13,205 nt of DNA from Flavobacteriales bacterium (GCA_009926905.1 RFNX01000226.1:1-13205); one strand, 5' to 3'. Positions 1-7,020 are shown, counted from the stretch's first letter. The notes: generated by a model from the sequence alone, not told the origin. Numbers and translations are program-made.

Positions 1-712
1 GCACCGCAGCTAATCCGATTCCTGTGATTTTTCCCAACATCAATTGAGTTGGTTTCACGGAAGCTAAAAGTACTTCAACGATGCGATTGCTTTTTTCTTT
101 GGTCGTACTTCTTAAAATCGTCATTCCAAACAGCAACACAAACAGAACGATTAAAGTTCCAAATACCAATCCAACCCAACCTTCTAAATGCGAAGATTCG
201 TCTTTTGGGTCGTAAACATTTCTAAAATCGACATTTAAAGGTTGTTTTATTTGACGAAATTGATCCACCGAAAGATTCGTAAAGTTTTCAATCATCACTT
301 CTTCTACCCTTCTTTCTAGCTGGAATTTCAACTGCATTTTGACATCCATCGAAGGATTTTCGCGATAGAAAACAAATACTTTTTTGTTCATCAATACTTT
401 TTCATTGGCTTCAACCAACGCGTCAAAATCCTGGTAGCGTTTGCCGTCTCTAAATTCTTCAATTTCCAAGTAATCACTGATGAAATAATATTGAACCGCT
501 TTTCCTTCTTGCGTCACGATTTTGTTTTCCATCAATCCCGCTGGATCGACAATCAACACTTTTAACGTCGTTTTTCCTTCATCGCCAGATTTGAATAAAA
601 AGAATAAGAAAATCAAGAAAAACAAAGGACCGATGAACATCATCCAAAGGAACGTACTATTTGAAAAACGTTCTTTCAATTCGCGCATTGCAATGAGCCA
701 CGTATTACGCAT
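1..712 (-). CDS. ABC-2 type (NatB-like) transporter permease, partial at window edge
   Basis: Membrane subunit of an ABC exporter, probably NatB/YhaP-like, working with the ATPase encoded just upstream. The visible 237 residues start MRNTWLIAMRELKERF, a cytoplasmic start typical of these permeases. TM1 follows at about residues 22-40, then a long soluble extracytoplasmic domain (about 41-177), then TM2 at about 179-200. After TM2 comes the conserved cytoplasmic stretch STTKEKSNRIVEVLL (about 202-216) and then PTQLMLGKITGIG (about 221-233), a hallmark of this subfamily. The remaining TM helices lie beyond base 1, so the gene is cut by the window and not visibly broken. Its ATG (710-712) lies inside the end of the ATPase gene (8-bp overlap), so the two are co-transcribed and probably translationally coupled. 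The substrate cannot be read from sequence; NatAB relatives export Na+ or confer drug and peptide resistance. Family call is firm, function is inference. Confidence 0.88.
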   Translation of the reverse strand, partial: MRNTWLIAMRELKERFSNSTFLWMMFIGPLFFLIFLFFLFKSGDEGKTTLKVLIVDPAGLMENKIVTQEGKAVQYYFISDYLEIEEFRDGKRYQDFDALVEANEKVLMNKKVFVFYRENPSMDVKMQLKFQLERRVEEVMIENFTNLSVDQFRQIKQPLNVDFRNVYDPKDESSHLEGWVGLVFGTLIVLFVLLFGMTILRSTTKEKSNRIVEVLLASVKPTQLMLGKITGIGLAAV

Positions 713-1631
713 TTTCCGCCTCCTTTCTATTGATTAAATTCATAAATACTTCTTGCATAGTTGGTATTCGTTCTTCCACAGCTTCGATTTTTATTTGTCC
801 CATCAGTGCCTTCAATAAATCGTCTATTTTATTTTGACCACGCATTTTAACGACTGTCTGAAATCTGTTTTCGCCCAATTCTTGTTTGTCAATCAATTCA
901 AAATCAGTCCACAGCGCATTTGCAAAACCAATCATATTTCCAGTAAAACGCACGATATATTCGTCGTTTTTCTGCGCTTCACGCAAGTTCCAAACGCTGT
1001 CTTCTGCTAATTTTTGAGATTTATGAATCAAAGCTGCTCGATCACAAATTTCCTCCACGCTTCTCATATTGTGTGTTGAAAGAATGATGGTTTTTCCTTG
1101 TGCTTTTAGTTCTTTTAATTCTTTCAGAATCAACTCCACATTCAATGGATCAAAACCACTTAATGGTTCGTCAAGAATTAATAATTCTGGTTCATGAACA
1201 ATTGCTGCAATAAACTGAACTTTTTGCGCCATTCCTTTTGAAAGTTCTTCGATTTTCTTTTTCGACCAATCTTTGATTTCAAATTTTTCGAGCCAAAAAT
1301 TGGCGTTTTTCAAAGCACTTTCTTTGTACATTCCTCTTAATCTCGCAAGGAAAATTAGGTGCTCTAAGACTTCCATTGTTTTGTAAAGTCCGCGTTCTTC
1401 AGGCAAGTAACCAATATGTCGCAAATGCTCTTCATTCATCAGTTTGCCGTCATAGCGCAACAAACCTTTATCGGCTAGTACAATTTGATTTATGATGCGA
1501 ATTAATGTAGTTTTTCCAGCACCATTTGGTCCTAATAAACCGTAAATTTCGCCTTTATTGACTTTCAATGAAATGGAATCCAATGCCAATTTTCGATTGA
1601 ACGATTTCGAAACATCTGTAATTTCTAACAT
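705..1631 (-). CDS. ABC transporter ATP-binding protein (NatA-like, with C-terminal extension)
   Basis: Cytoplasmic ATPase that powers the adjacent ABC-2 permease. In order: Walker A GPNGAGKT at 34-41, a Q-loop region reading GYLPEERGLY at 74-83, the signature LSKGMAQ at 130-136, Walker B LLILDEP at 150-156, D-loop SGFD at 158-161 and the H-switch histidine H187 in STHNM. The catalytic site is therefore complete. The usual Q-loop glutamine is replaced by the PEERGLY form seen in the subfamily with a C-terminal DUF4162-like domain; residues about 225-308 fit that extra domain. At 308 aa the length is normal for the subfamily. The start ATG (1629-1631) gives LEITDVSKSF, the standard first strand. 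No Shine-Dalgarno is visible, as usual in Bacteroidota. The stop overlaps the permease start. The DUF4162 identification is by resemblance, not by alignment. Confidence 0.93.
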   Translation of the reverse strand: MLEITDVSKSFNRKLALDSISLKVNKGEIYGLLGPNGAGKTTLIRIINQIVLADKGLLRYDGKLMNEEHLRHIGYLPEERGLYKTMEVLEHLIFLARLRGMYKESALKNANFWLEKFEIKDWSKKKIEELSKGMAQKVQFIAAIVHEPELLILDEPLSGFDPLNVELILKELKELKAQGKTIILSTHNMRSVEEICDRAALIHKSQKLAEDSVWNLREAQKNDEYIVRFTGNMIGFANALWTDFELIDKQELGENRFQTVVKMRGQNKIDDLLKALMGQIKIEAVEERIPTMQEVFMNLINRKEAENA

Positions 1632-1799
1632 ATTGTAAAGCTAAGCGAAAAAAAATGTATATTTTATCGTTTTAAAAAGAATTGCTAATTATGGACTGTT
1701 AATATTTTTAGTAAAAAGAGATGGAATTAGTTTAATTAGTAAAACGAAATTAAATGTAATTCAGGTATTTTTACCTTATGCTATTTAGAAATATATTCT
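1632..1799. other. Divergent AT-rich intergenic region
   Basis: The gap separates the leftward ABC genes from the rightward lipoprotein gene. It must hold the promoter for the ABC operon, but I see no clear TAnnTTTG element on the minus strand, so that promoter is unplaced. The rightward promoter candidate lies at its right end and is listed separately. I see no RNA gene or convincing ORF here. Confidence 0.5.
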
Positions 1800-1807
1800 T
1801 AGTTTTG
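1776..1807 (+). promoter_or_regulatory. Bacteroidota-type promoter for the small lipoprotein gene
   Basis: TAGTTTTG at 1800-1807 is a perfect match to the Bacteroidota sigma-ABfr -7 consensus TAnnTTTG. It sits 24 bases before the ATG at 1832, giving a short leader. About 19 bases upstream is TTATG (1776-1780), at best a weak -33 element where TTG would be expected. The -7 call is good; the -33 is uncertain. Confidence 0.55.
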
Positions 1808-1831
1808 ACAAACTTATAAAAATAAACTATT

Positions 1832-2050
1832 ATGAAAAAAGTATTTGCAATCGCTGCTTTGACTTTAGCAGTATTTTCTTTTTCTTCTTGTAAGAAAGAC
1901 TACACATGTAAATGTGTTCAATCAATTGGTGGTACAGTAGTTAACACTGTTAACACGAATATGAATGGCTCTAAAAAAGATGTTAAAGAATCATGTGAGA
2001 GTGGTACTCAAAGTAATGGCACTGCTTCTGTTACTTGTACAATTGAGTAA
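1832..2050 (+). CDS. Small cysteine-rich lipoprotein (CKKDYTC type)
   Basis: A 72-residue lipoprotein precursor of unknown function. The N-terminus MKKVFAIAALTLAVFSFSSC is a classic type II signal peptide: two lysines, a hydrophobic core, and a lipobox FSSC with the lipidated cysteine at C20. The mature chain begins CKKDYTCKC, a start seen on many tiny Bacteroidota lipoproteins. It then has only about 50 residues, rich in Thr, Ser, Asn and Gly. Besides C20 there are four cysteines (C26, C28, C55, C69), enough for two disulfides. It should be periplasmic-facing or on the outer membrane. It has its own promoter and is followed at once by a strong terminator, so it may be expressed as a short abundant transcript. 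The next gene encodes a thioredoxin-fold membrane protein, which could act on these cysteines, but that link is inference. No family function is known to me. Confidence 0.85.
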   Translation: MKKVFAIAALTLAVFSFSSCKKDYTCKCVQSIGGTVVNTVNTNMNGSKKDVKESCESGTQSNGTASVTCTIE

Positions 2051-2070
2051 AATTTAAAATCAATAATTGG

Positions 2071-2101
2071 AAAAGGGAGGATTCGTTCTCCCTTTTTTTT
2101 T
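2071..2101 (+). terminator. Rho-independent terminator after the lipoprotein gene
   Basis: GGGAG (2075-2079) pairs with CTCCC (2088-2092) around an 8-base loop. The stem is extended by AAAA (2071-2074) pairing with the first T bases after it, and is followed by a run of nine T to 2101. It lies 20 bases after the lipoprotein stop and before the next gene, so it either ends the transcript or attenuates readthrough into the thioredoxin-like gene. Confidence 0.85.
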
Positions 2102-2123
2102 ACCTCATTCTTTAAACTATATC

Positions 2124-2702
2124 ATGGAAAATTTCTTTGTTACAATTGGTTTCAGTTACACTTTGAGTAAACTTTTGCCCTACTTATTAATGTTACTTTT
2201 CGGATTAATCATTGGAATTACTGTCATGAGAAAACGTAAGAAAAGTTTGAAAGTAATTGTAAGTGTTTTTTTAATGGCTGCCTTTTTTGGACTTTATTTT
2301 GCCATTTATCCTATATACGAAGGGGATTTCTCAAACAACTTTTATGTACCAAAATCAAAAGTTGAGTTTCCATCTTCAAAATCGTTAATTGTTCTTTCTT
2401 TACCAAATTGTCCATTTTGTATTCAATCTACAGAATCAATCAAAGCCTTTAAATCAAAGAATTCAAAACTAAAAGTTGAATATTGGATTATGAATGGAAC
2501 TCCTGCTGATTCATTGAAATACAAGAAATTAGTGGGTGAAGCTGCAACTTGTTCGAATAAAAAAAACACAACAGAATTGTTCAAGATTTCCAAAGGAGGC
2601 TATCCAACTTTTGTACTTTCTGACCATAAGAAAGCTCTAAAAGTATGGGGAAATGAATCTTTTGGCGTAAGAGCTTGGGATGCTGTTATTTCTGAGTTTT
2701 AG
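2124..2702 (+). CDS. Membrane-anchored thioredoxin-fold protein with CPFC motif
   Basis: A 192-residue protein with two N-terminal TM helices (about 17-35 and 44-62) and a short basic loop between them (RKRKK at 36-40). The C-terminal domain (about 84-192) looks like a thioredoxin fold: strand SLIVLSLPN, redox motif C96-P-F-C99, and a cis-proline loop GGYPTFVL around P161. That is the arrangement of thiol-disulfide oxidoreductases, here probably tethered to the inner membrane and facing the periplasm. A third cysteine, C143, sits in the middle of the domain. I chose the ATG at 2124. An in-frame TTG at 2067 would place the start upstream of the terminator hairpin and encode that hairpin as protein, which is unlikely. 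No promoter is visible between 2051 and 2123, so expression may depend on readthrough from the lipoprotein gene. The fold call rests on CxxC plus the cis-Pro; the substrate is unknown. Confidence 0.78.
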   Translation: MENFFVTIGFSYTLSKLLPYLLMLLFGLIIGITVMRKRKKSLKVIVSVFLMAAFFGLYFAIYPIYEGDFSNNFYVPKSKVEFPSSKSLIVLSLPNCPFCIQSTESIKAFKSKNSKLKVEYWIMNGTPADSLKYKKLVGEAATCSNKKNTTELFKISKGGYPTFVLSDHKKALKVWGNESFGVRAWDAVISEF

Positions 2703-2809
2703 GATGATTAAATTAAAATTACACCACTTAATTTCAAGTCAAAAATATACAGTTGAATCAAATAACTATTATAAAAAAGTTCAACAGAATTCCCCATTTT
2801 TTACTAAAC

Positions 2810-2840
2810 CCCAATTGTTCAAAAGAATTTTTGGGATTTT
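2810..2840 (+). terminator. Probable rho-independent terminator after the thioredoxin-like gene
   Basis: CCCAA (2810-2814) pairs with TTGGG (2831-2835). Inside are two mismatched T pairs, a G-T pair, and an inner TTC/GAA stem (2818-2820 with 2825-2827) closed by an AAAA loop. A T-rich run follows (2837-2842). The helix is imperfect, so it is weaker than the one at 2071. It sits about 110 bases after the stop and just before the next promoter, a sensible place for a transcript end. Confidence 0.6.
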
Positions 2841-2853
2841 TTAATTTTAAGTG

Positions 2854-2882
2854 TTTCTTAAACCAAACATTTTCTAACTTTG
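2854..2882 (+). promoter_or_regulatory. Bacteroidota-type promoter for the microprotein/GH3 unit
   Basis: TAACTTTG at 2875-2882 matches TAnnTTTG perfectly. TTTC at 2854-2857 lies 17 bases upstream where the -33 TTTG/TTG is expected, an imperfect match. The -7 element is 19 bases from the ATG of the 32-residue ORF at 2902, which supports that ORF being a real gene and probably also drives the GH3 gene behind it. Confidence 0.65.
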
Positions 2883-2901
2883 AAATCTAAAAAAATAAGT
2901 T

Positions 2902-3000
2902 ATGTCTGATAATTTTTTCGAAGAATCAACTGCAGCTGTTGGAACAATTTACACAGTATTTATTCTTGCTATAATTATTACAGTATTGATTTGGGGTTAA
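2902..3000 (+). CDS. 32-residue single-pass membrane microprotein
   Basis: A short gene easily missed by length cut-offs: 32 codons plus TAA. It reads MSDNFFEESTAAVG, then a strongly hydrophobic segment IYTVFILAIIITVLIW (about 16-31), and a final Gly. This predicts an acidic N-terminal tail and one TM helix that runs almost to the C-terminus, so it should be an integral membrane peptide. Three things support it: a perfect -7 promoter element 19 bases upstream, no competing ORF on either strand, and TM-peptide composition instead of random AT-rich translation. The GH3 gene starts 42 bases downstream in the same direction, so the two may share a transcript. I do not recognise the family. It resembles, in architecture only, small subunits of membrane complexes or regulatory microproteins. 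Function unknown. Confidence 0.6.
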   Translation: MSDNFFEESTAAVGTIYTVFILAIIITVLIWG

Positions 3001-3042
3001 TTCGACCCGTGAAAATCAATTCTTTCACAGTAATTATTTAGC

Positions 3043-4551
3043 ATGCCTTTTAATGCTATCTTTTCCTGGTTTATAGGGAAGTTACAACCTCGTATCAATA
3101 ATTATCGTGACTTTCCAATCGAGTGTCAAGCTGAAACTTTTCAATTTTTACTTGAAAATGGATCGAAAACAAGGTTTGGAAAAGAATTTAATATTCAAGC
3201 TGATTTAACTTTAGAAGATTTTCAAAAAAAAGTTCCACTTCAAGATTACGGCACACTTAAACCGCTGATTGATAAATCTATAGAAGGAGAGGAAAATCTA
3301 TTATGGCCTGGAAAAACATCTTGGTTTGCAAAATCTTCAGGGACAACAGCTGATAGAATTAAGATATTGCCAATAACAAAAGACTCCCTTTTCGAAAATC
3401 ATTATGCGGGTGGAAAAGATTTATTAGCCCAATATTATACCAATCTGCCCAATCGTAAATTGTACAACGCTAAACATCTGATTATTGGTGGAAGCGGTGA
3501 ATTGAAAACCAATGAAGACGGCGTTTTTATAGGAGATTTATCGGCAATTATCATTAATAATTTACCTTGGTGGACAGAACTTCGACGTTCACCAAAAAAA
3601 GAAATTGCACTTTTAGGTAACTGGGAAGAAAAACTGAACCGAATGGCGAAAGCTGTCATTGATGAAAATATTTGCATCATCGCTGGCGTTCCAAGCTGGA
3701 CTTCCCTCCTACTGAAAAAAGTACTTCAGATTTCAGAAAAAAAAACTATACTCGAAGTCTGGCCCAATTTAGAATTATACATTCATGGGGGTATGAATTT
3801 CGCGCCTTATCAATTTACATTTGAAAAACTAATTGGTGGCCCTATAAATTATGTAGAATCCTACAATTCTTCCGAAGGTTATTTTGGATTACAAGATCAA
3901 TTGAATTCCAAAGATTTATTGCTTTTGACACAATCGCAAGCATTTTATGAGTTCATTCCGATGTCCGACTTCAATGGTTTGCAATCTAAAAATGTAGTGG
4001 GATTAAAAGATGTTCAAATTCAAGAAGAATATGCACTTGTAATCACCACATCATCAGGGCTTTGGCGTTACATCATAGGTGATACGGTTAGATTTACGTC
4101 TACTTCGCCCTATCGATTTGTCGTTTCTGGCAGAATTTCACATTTCATAAATGCTTTTGGAGAGAAATTAATTGTGGAACATGCTGAAAAAGCAATCGCA
4201 AACGCTTGTGCTGCAAACCAATCTTCTATCATTGATTTTACAGTTGCTCCAGCATTTTTTGAAAATACAAAAACAGGCTGTCACGAATGGATCATTGAAT
4301 TTGAAGAAGCTCCAGAAGATTTAGAAAACTTTAAAGTATTACTTGATTCAGAACTTAAAAAACAAAATGCGGATTACGATGCCAAACGATTTGAAAGTTT
4401 AAACATCGATTTTCCAATTGTTCATTTCGTGCCAAAAGGTACATTTCAAGAATGGTTAAAAAGCAAAGGTAAATTGGGCGGACAACATAAAGTTCCGCGA
4501 TTAATGAACGATCGAACGATTTTGGAACAGATTCTGCAAAGGATTTCGTAA
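3043..4551 (+). CDS. GH3-family (auxin-responsive promoter-like) acyl-adenylating protein
   Basis: A 502-residue member of the GH3 branch of the ANL adenylating superfamily. Plant GH3 enzymes activate a carboxylic acid with ATP and join it to an amino acid; the substrate of the bacterial forms is unknown. The three nucleotide-binding motifs are visible. Motif I is SSGTT at 98-102, followed by KILPIT. Motif II is YNSSEGYF at 274-281. Motif III is GDTVRF at 346-351. The C-terminal part (about 365-502), with VSGRISHFINAFGEKL at its start, is the mobile lid domain. Length is as expected, so the gene is complete and likely active. It is cytosolic, with no signal peptide. It lies 42 bp after the membrane microprotein and 17 bp before a secreted propeller-like protein, all on one strand, suggesting one operon. 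A small GTGAAA/TTTCAC inverted repeat lies in the upstream gap. Confidence 0.9.
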   Translation: MPFNAIFSWFIGKLQPRINNYRDFPIECQAETFQFLLENGSKTRFGKEFNIQADLTLEDFQKKVPLQDYGTLKPLIDKSIEGEENLLWPGKTSWFAKSSGTTADRIKILPITKDSLFENHYAGGKDLLAQYYTNLPNRKLYNAKHLIIGGSGELKTNEDGVFIGDLSAIIINNLPWWTELRRSPKKEIALLGNWEEKLNRMAKAVIDENICIIAGVPSWTSLLLKKVLQISEKKTILEVWPNLELYIHGGMNFAPYQFTFEKLIGGPINYVESYNSSEGYFGLQDQLNSKDLLLLTQSQAFYEFIPMSDFNGLQSKNVVGLKDVQIQEEYALVITTSSGLWRYIIGDTVRFTSTSPYRFVVSGRISHFINAFGEKLIVEHAEKAIANACAANQSSIIDFTVAPAFFENTKTGCHEWIIEFEEAPEDLENFKVLLDSELKKQNADYDAKRFESLNIDFPIVHFVPKGTFQEWLKSKGKLGGQHKVPRLMNDRTILEQILQRIS

Positions 4552-4568
4552 TTTCAAGAAAAAAATAA

Positions 4569-5381
4569 ATGCTCAAGTTTTTTTATTCCTTTTTGTTTGT
4601 ACTAATTACCTCATTTAATTGGGCTCAAATTGGAATTTTAGAACAAGTTAAAAGCTTCGATTTTAAAGAAACAATAGGAAATTGGACGATTGACAACATC
4701 GGAAACCTTATTGTTCAACAAGAAAATATGTTGGTGAAAATAGATACAACGGGAAAACAAGTCTTTACGCAAAGCATAAAATCATTGGGAGAAATCTCAC
4801 AAATTGCAACAATTAACTCCATGAAAGTCGTTTTGTTTTCTGAGGAACAGCAATGTATTTGTTTACTGGACAATACGCTGACAATCAATGGGAAATGTAA
4901 GTATTTGGAAGATTACGGTTTGCGAAATGCGAAATTCATTGCGACTTCTAATCGACCGAATTTGATTTGGATTTTTGACCAATTCAATTCTACGATTTTC
5001 TTAGTTGACATAATAAAAGACAAAATCGTTCAGAAAGTAGAAAACTTCGCTGGCTTGGCTGGAATAATGTCTGAAATCGTTTCGATGGAAGAATACAACA
5101 ATAAGCTTTATTTACAAGATGCCACTACAATTTTTGAATTTGATCAAATGTTAAGTTGGAGCAATTCTTTTGTAAAACAAGCAACTAGCAATGCATTTTG
5201 GATGAATTTCATTGTTGGATTTCAAGATAAATCACTTGTTTACACTTCTATAAAACTGAATGAGTCATTTAAATCAGAGATTAATTCTAATGATTCAATG
5301 AAACAGTTAAAAATAAACGGAAATGATTTCTATTTCTGTGGAGAAAAAAAAATCACAAAATTTAAAGTCAAAAGCAAGTGA
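4569..5381 (+). CDS. Secreted propeller-like protein of unknown function
   Basis: A 270-residue exported protein. The first 19-20 residues, MLKFFYSFLFVLITSFNWAQ, form a signal peptide with likely cleavage near A19/Q20. The rest alternates short beta-type stretches with turns, for example IGNWTIDNIGNLIVQQENMLVK, LIWIFDQFNSTIFLVD and NKLYLQDATTIFEFD. That pattern resembles successive blades of a WD40/NHL-type beta-propeller, although no canonical repeat motif can be aligned by eye. There are cysteines in a CIC pair and a later KCKY, plus one near the C-terminus. It starts 17 bases after the GH3 stop and is followed by a 57-base gap with a candidate promoter, so it probably closes the GH3 transcript. 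No enzyme motif is visible; the propeller assignment is inference from the pattern of strands. Confidence 0.72.
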   Translation: MLKFFYSFLFVLITSFNWAQIGILEQVKSFDFKETIGNWTIDNIGNLIVQQENMLVKIDTTGKQVFTQSIKSLGEISQIATINSMKVVLFSEEQQCICLLDNTLTINGKCKYLEDYGLRNAKFIATSNRPNLIWIFDQFNSTIFLVDIIKDKIVQKVENFAGLAGIMSEIVSMEEYNNKLYLQDATTIFEFDQMLSWSNSFVKQATSNAFWMNFIVGFQDKSLVYTSIKLNESFKSEINSNDSMKQLKINGNDFYFCGEKKITKFKVKSK

Positions 5382-5390
5382 TTTTAACCC

Positions 5391-5418
5391 TTCGTTTCAG
5401 AGTTTTGTAGTATTTTAG
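5391..5418 (+). promoter_or_regulatory. Weak promoter candidate for the deoxynucleoside kinase gene
   Basis: TATTTTAG (5411-5418) matches TAnnTTTG at seven of eight positions. TTCG (5391-5394), 16 bases upstream, is a poor -33 element. The placement, 20 bases before the ATG, fits other promoters in this window, but AT-rich DNA gives such matches by chance. Confidence 0.33.
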
Positions 5419-5438
5419 CATTCTCAAAAAATTAAACT

Positions 5439-6053
5439 ATGCACATTGCAGTTGCCGGAAATATTGGATCAGGAAAAACAACATTAACTAACATGCTTTC
5501 AAAGCATTATGGTTGGGAAACGCATTTTGAAGATGTAGATCAAAATCCATACTTAAATGATTTTTACCACGATATGCAACGTTGGTCGTTCAACTTACAG
5601 ATTTATTATTTGAATAGTCGATTTACACAAATACAAGAGATAAGAGAAACTAAACATACTGTTATTCAGGATCGTACAATTTACGAAGATGCGTTTATTT
5701 TTGCTCCAAACTTACATTCAATGGGTTTGATGACGACTCGTGATTTTGAAAACTATTTTTCGCTTTTCAACTTGATGGATTCGTTTGTTTCTGCTCCGGA
5801 TTTATTGATTTATTTACGTGCAAGTGTACCTACTTTGGTAAATCAAATTCAGCAAAGAGGCCGTGAATACGAAGAAAGCATCCGTTTGGATTATCTGAAG
5901 AGATTGAATGAGCGCTATGAAGCATGGATTTCAACGTACGACAAAGGAAAGTTACTAATCATAGACATCGACAACAATCGTTTTCCTGAAAATCAAGAAG
6001 ATTTAGGTAAAATCATCAATTCAATCGACGCCGAAATTAACGGTTTATTCTAA
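5439..6053 (+). CDS. Deoxynucleoside kinase
   Basis: A 204-residue kinase that phosphorylates deoxynucleosides (dA/dG/dC type) with a nucleoside triphosphate in the salvage route to dNTPs; cytosolic. Visible motifs in order: P-loop GNIGSGKT at 7-14; the base-proximal acid E31 followed by the NPYL signature at 36-39; WSFNLQIYYLNSRF at 49-62, the sugar/base binding helix; D78-R79 in QDRTIYED, the DRx/ERS motif; and the LID RGREYEE at 140-146. All expected active-site elements are present and the length is typical of the dCK/dGK family in Bacteroidota and Firmicutes. Specificity cannot be set from sequence alone. The ATG at 5439 places the P-loop at the usual distance from the N-terminus. The next gene, hldD, starts 10 bases after the stop, so the two are probably co-transcribed although their pathways are unrelated. 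Confidence 0.92.
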   Translation: MHIAVAGNIGSGKTTLTNMLSKHYGWETHFEDVDQNPYLNDFYHDMQRWSFNLQIYYLNSRFTQIQEIRETKHTVIQDRTIYEDAFIFAPNLHSMGLMTTRDFENYFSLFNLMDSFVSAPDLLIYLRASVPTLVNQIQQRGREYEESIRLDYLKRLNERYEAWISTYDKGKLLIIDIDNNRFPENQEDLGKIINSIDAEINGLF

Positions 6054-6063
6054 GTATCCATTT

Positions 6064-7020
6064 ATGGTCGTTGTAACTGGAGCCGCTGGATTTATTGCAA
6101 GTTATCTTGTGGGTCATCTAAATTCATTGGGATTCACTGATTTGATATTGGTAGATGATTTTACTAGAGCGGATAAAGAAGCAAACACAGCTGATAAAAA
6201 ATATGTGGAAAAAATAGATCGTTTAGAATTTCCAAATTGGCTTACATCTACAACAAATAAAATTGATATCGTTTTTCATCTTGGTGCACGAACAGATACA
6301 ACTGAGATGAGTGTTGAAATTTTTAACGAATTGAACCTTCATTATTCTCAGAAAATTTGGGAAATCTGTACCGAAAAACAAATTCCACTTGTTTATGCAA
6401 GCTCAGCAGCAACTTATGGTTTAGGAGAATTTGGCTACAATGATGATCATGCAATTATTCCAAATTTGAAACCACTCAATCCTTATGGAGAGTCGAAGAA
6501 TGATTTTGATATTTGGGTTTTAAAACAGCATTCTACTCCACCATTTTGGGCAGGATTGAAATTTTTCAATGTTTATGGTCCAAATGAATACCACAAAGGA
6601 CGAATGGCGAGTGTGATTTTCCATACTTTCAAGCAAATTCAACTTAATGGACAAATGAAATTGTTCCGTTCACACAATCCAAATTATACTGATGGAGGGC
6701 AATTACGCGATTTTGTTTATGTAAAAGACGTTGCAAGTGTTTGTGAATATTTGATGCTTGAAAAACCAAGTTCTGGAATCTACAATCTCGGTTCAGGAAA
6801 AGCACGAACGTTCTTAGATTTAGCTTCGTTGACTTTCAAAGCATTGGATTTGGAACCAAAAATCGATTTCATAGATACTCCAATTGATATTCGCGACAAA
6901 TACCAGTATTTTACTGAAGCGAATATGCAAAAAATGATTGATTCAGGTTACAAAAAACCGTTTCACACCCTGGAAGAAGGAATCGCAGACTATGTTGCGA
7001 ACTACCTCTTGAAATTATAA
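6064..7020 (+). CDS. hldD: ADP-L-glycero-D-manno-heptose 6-epimerase
   Basis: Converts ADP-D-glycero-D-manno-heptose to the L-glycero epimer, the last step of nucleotide-activated heptose synthesis for the LPS inner core. It is an extended short-chain dehydrogenase with an N-terminal Rossmann fold: the dinucleotide loop is GAAGFIA at 6-12, followed by the HldD-specific DDFTRADKEAN. Further marks are HLGARTDTTE, SSAATYG at 113-119 (catalytic Ser/Thr region), and the Y141-x3-K145 pair in NPYGESK. Then come FFNVYGPNEYHKGRMAS and FRSHNPNY with LRDFVYVKDV, which are diagnostic for HldD. The length of 318 aa is normal. The third glycine of the GxxGxxG loop is Ala12, a mild deviation. No other heptose gene lies in the window. 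The start has no visible ribosome binding site; translation may couple to the kinase gene 10 bases upstream. Confidence 0.94.
   Translation: MVVVTGAAGFIASYLVGHLNSLGFTDLILVDDFTRADKEANTADKKYVEKIDRLEFPNWLTSTTNKIDIVFHLGARTDTTEMSVEIFNELNLHYSQKIWEICTEKQIPLVYASSAATYGLGEFGYNDDHAIIPNLKPLNPYGESKNDFDIWVLKQHSTPPFWAGLKFFNVYGPNEYHKGRMASVIFHTFKQIQLNGQMKLFRSHNPNYTDGGQLRDFVYVKDVASVCEYLMLEKPSSGIYNLGSGKARTFLDLASLTFKALDLEPKIDFIDTPIDIRDKYQYFTEANMQKMIDSGYKKPFHTLEEGIADYVANYLLKL

Noticed and set aside
522..737. 71-codon plus-strand ORF
   Set aside because: It lies antisense over the ABC permease and the end of the ATPase gene, and its Lys/Asn-rich product shows no motif. Shadow of a real gene.
1380..1415. ATPase Q-loop lacking the usual glutamine as evidence of a broken enzyme
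   Set aside because: The PEERGLY form is, as far as I know, common in this NatA-like subfamily and all other ATPase motifs are intact.
2704..2844. 46-codon plus-strand ORF starting just after the thioredoxin-like gene
   Set aside because: Its last codons run through the terminator hairpin at 2810-2840, and the product is a Lys/Asn-rich string typical of random AT-rich translation.
3009..3028. GTGAAA/TTTCAC inverted repeat between the microprotein and GH3 genes as a terminator
   Set aside because: Six-base stem with an 8-base loop and no T-run after it; too weak for a terminator. It could be an operator or chance.
3435..3680. 81-codon minus-strand ORF
   Set aside because: Antisense to the GH3 gene with no recognisable domain or promoter.
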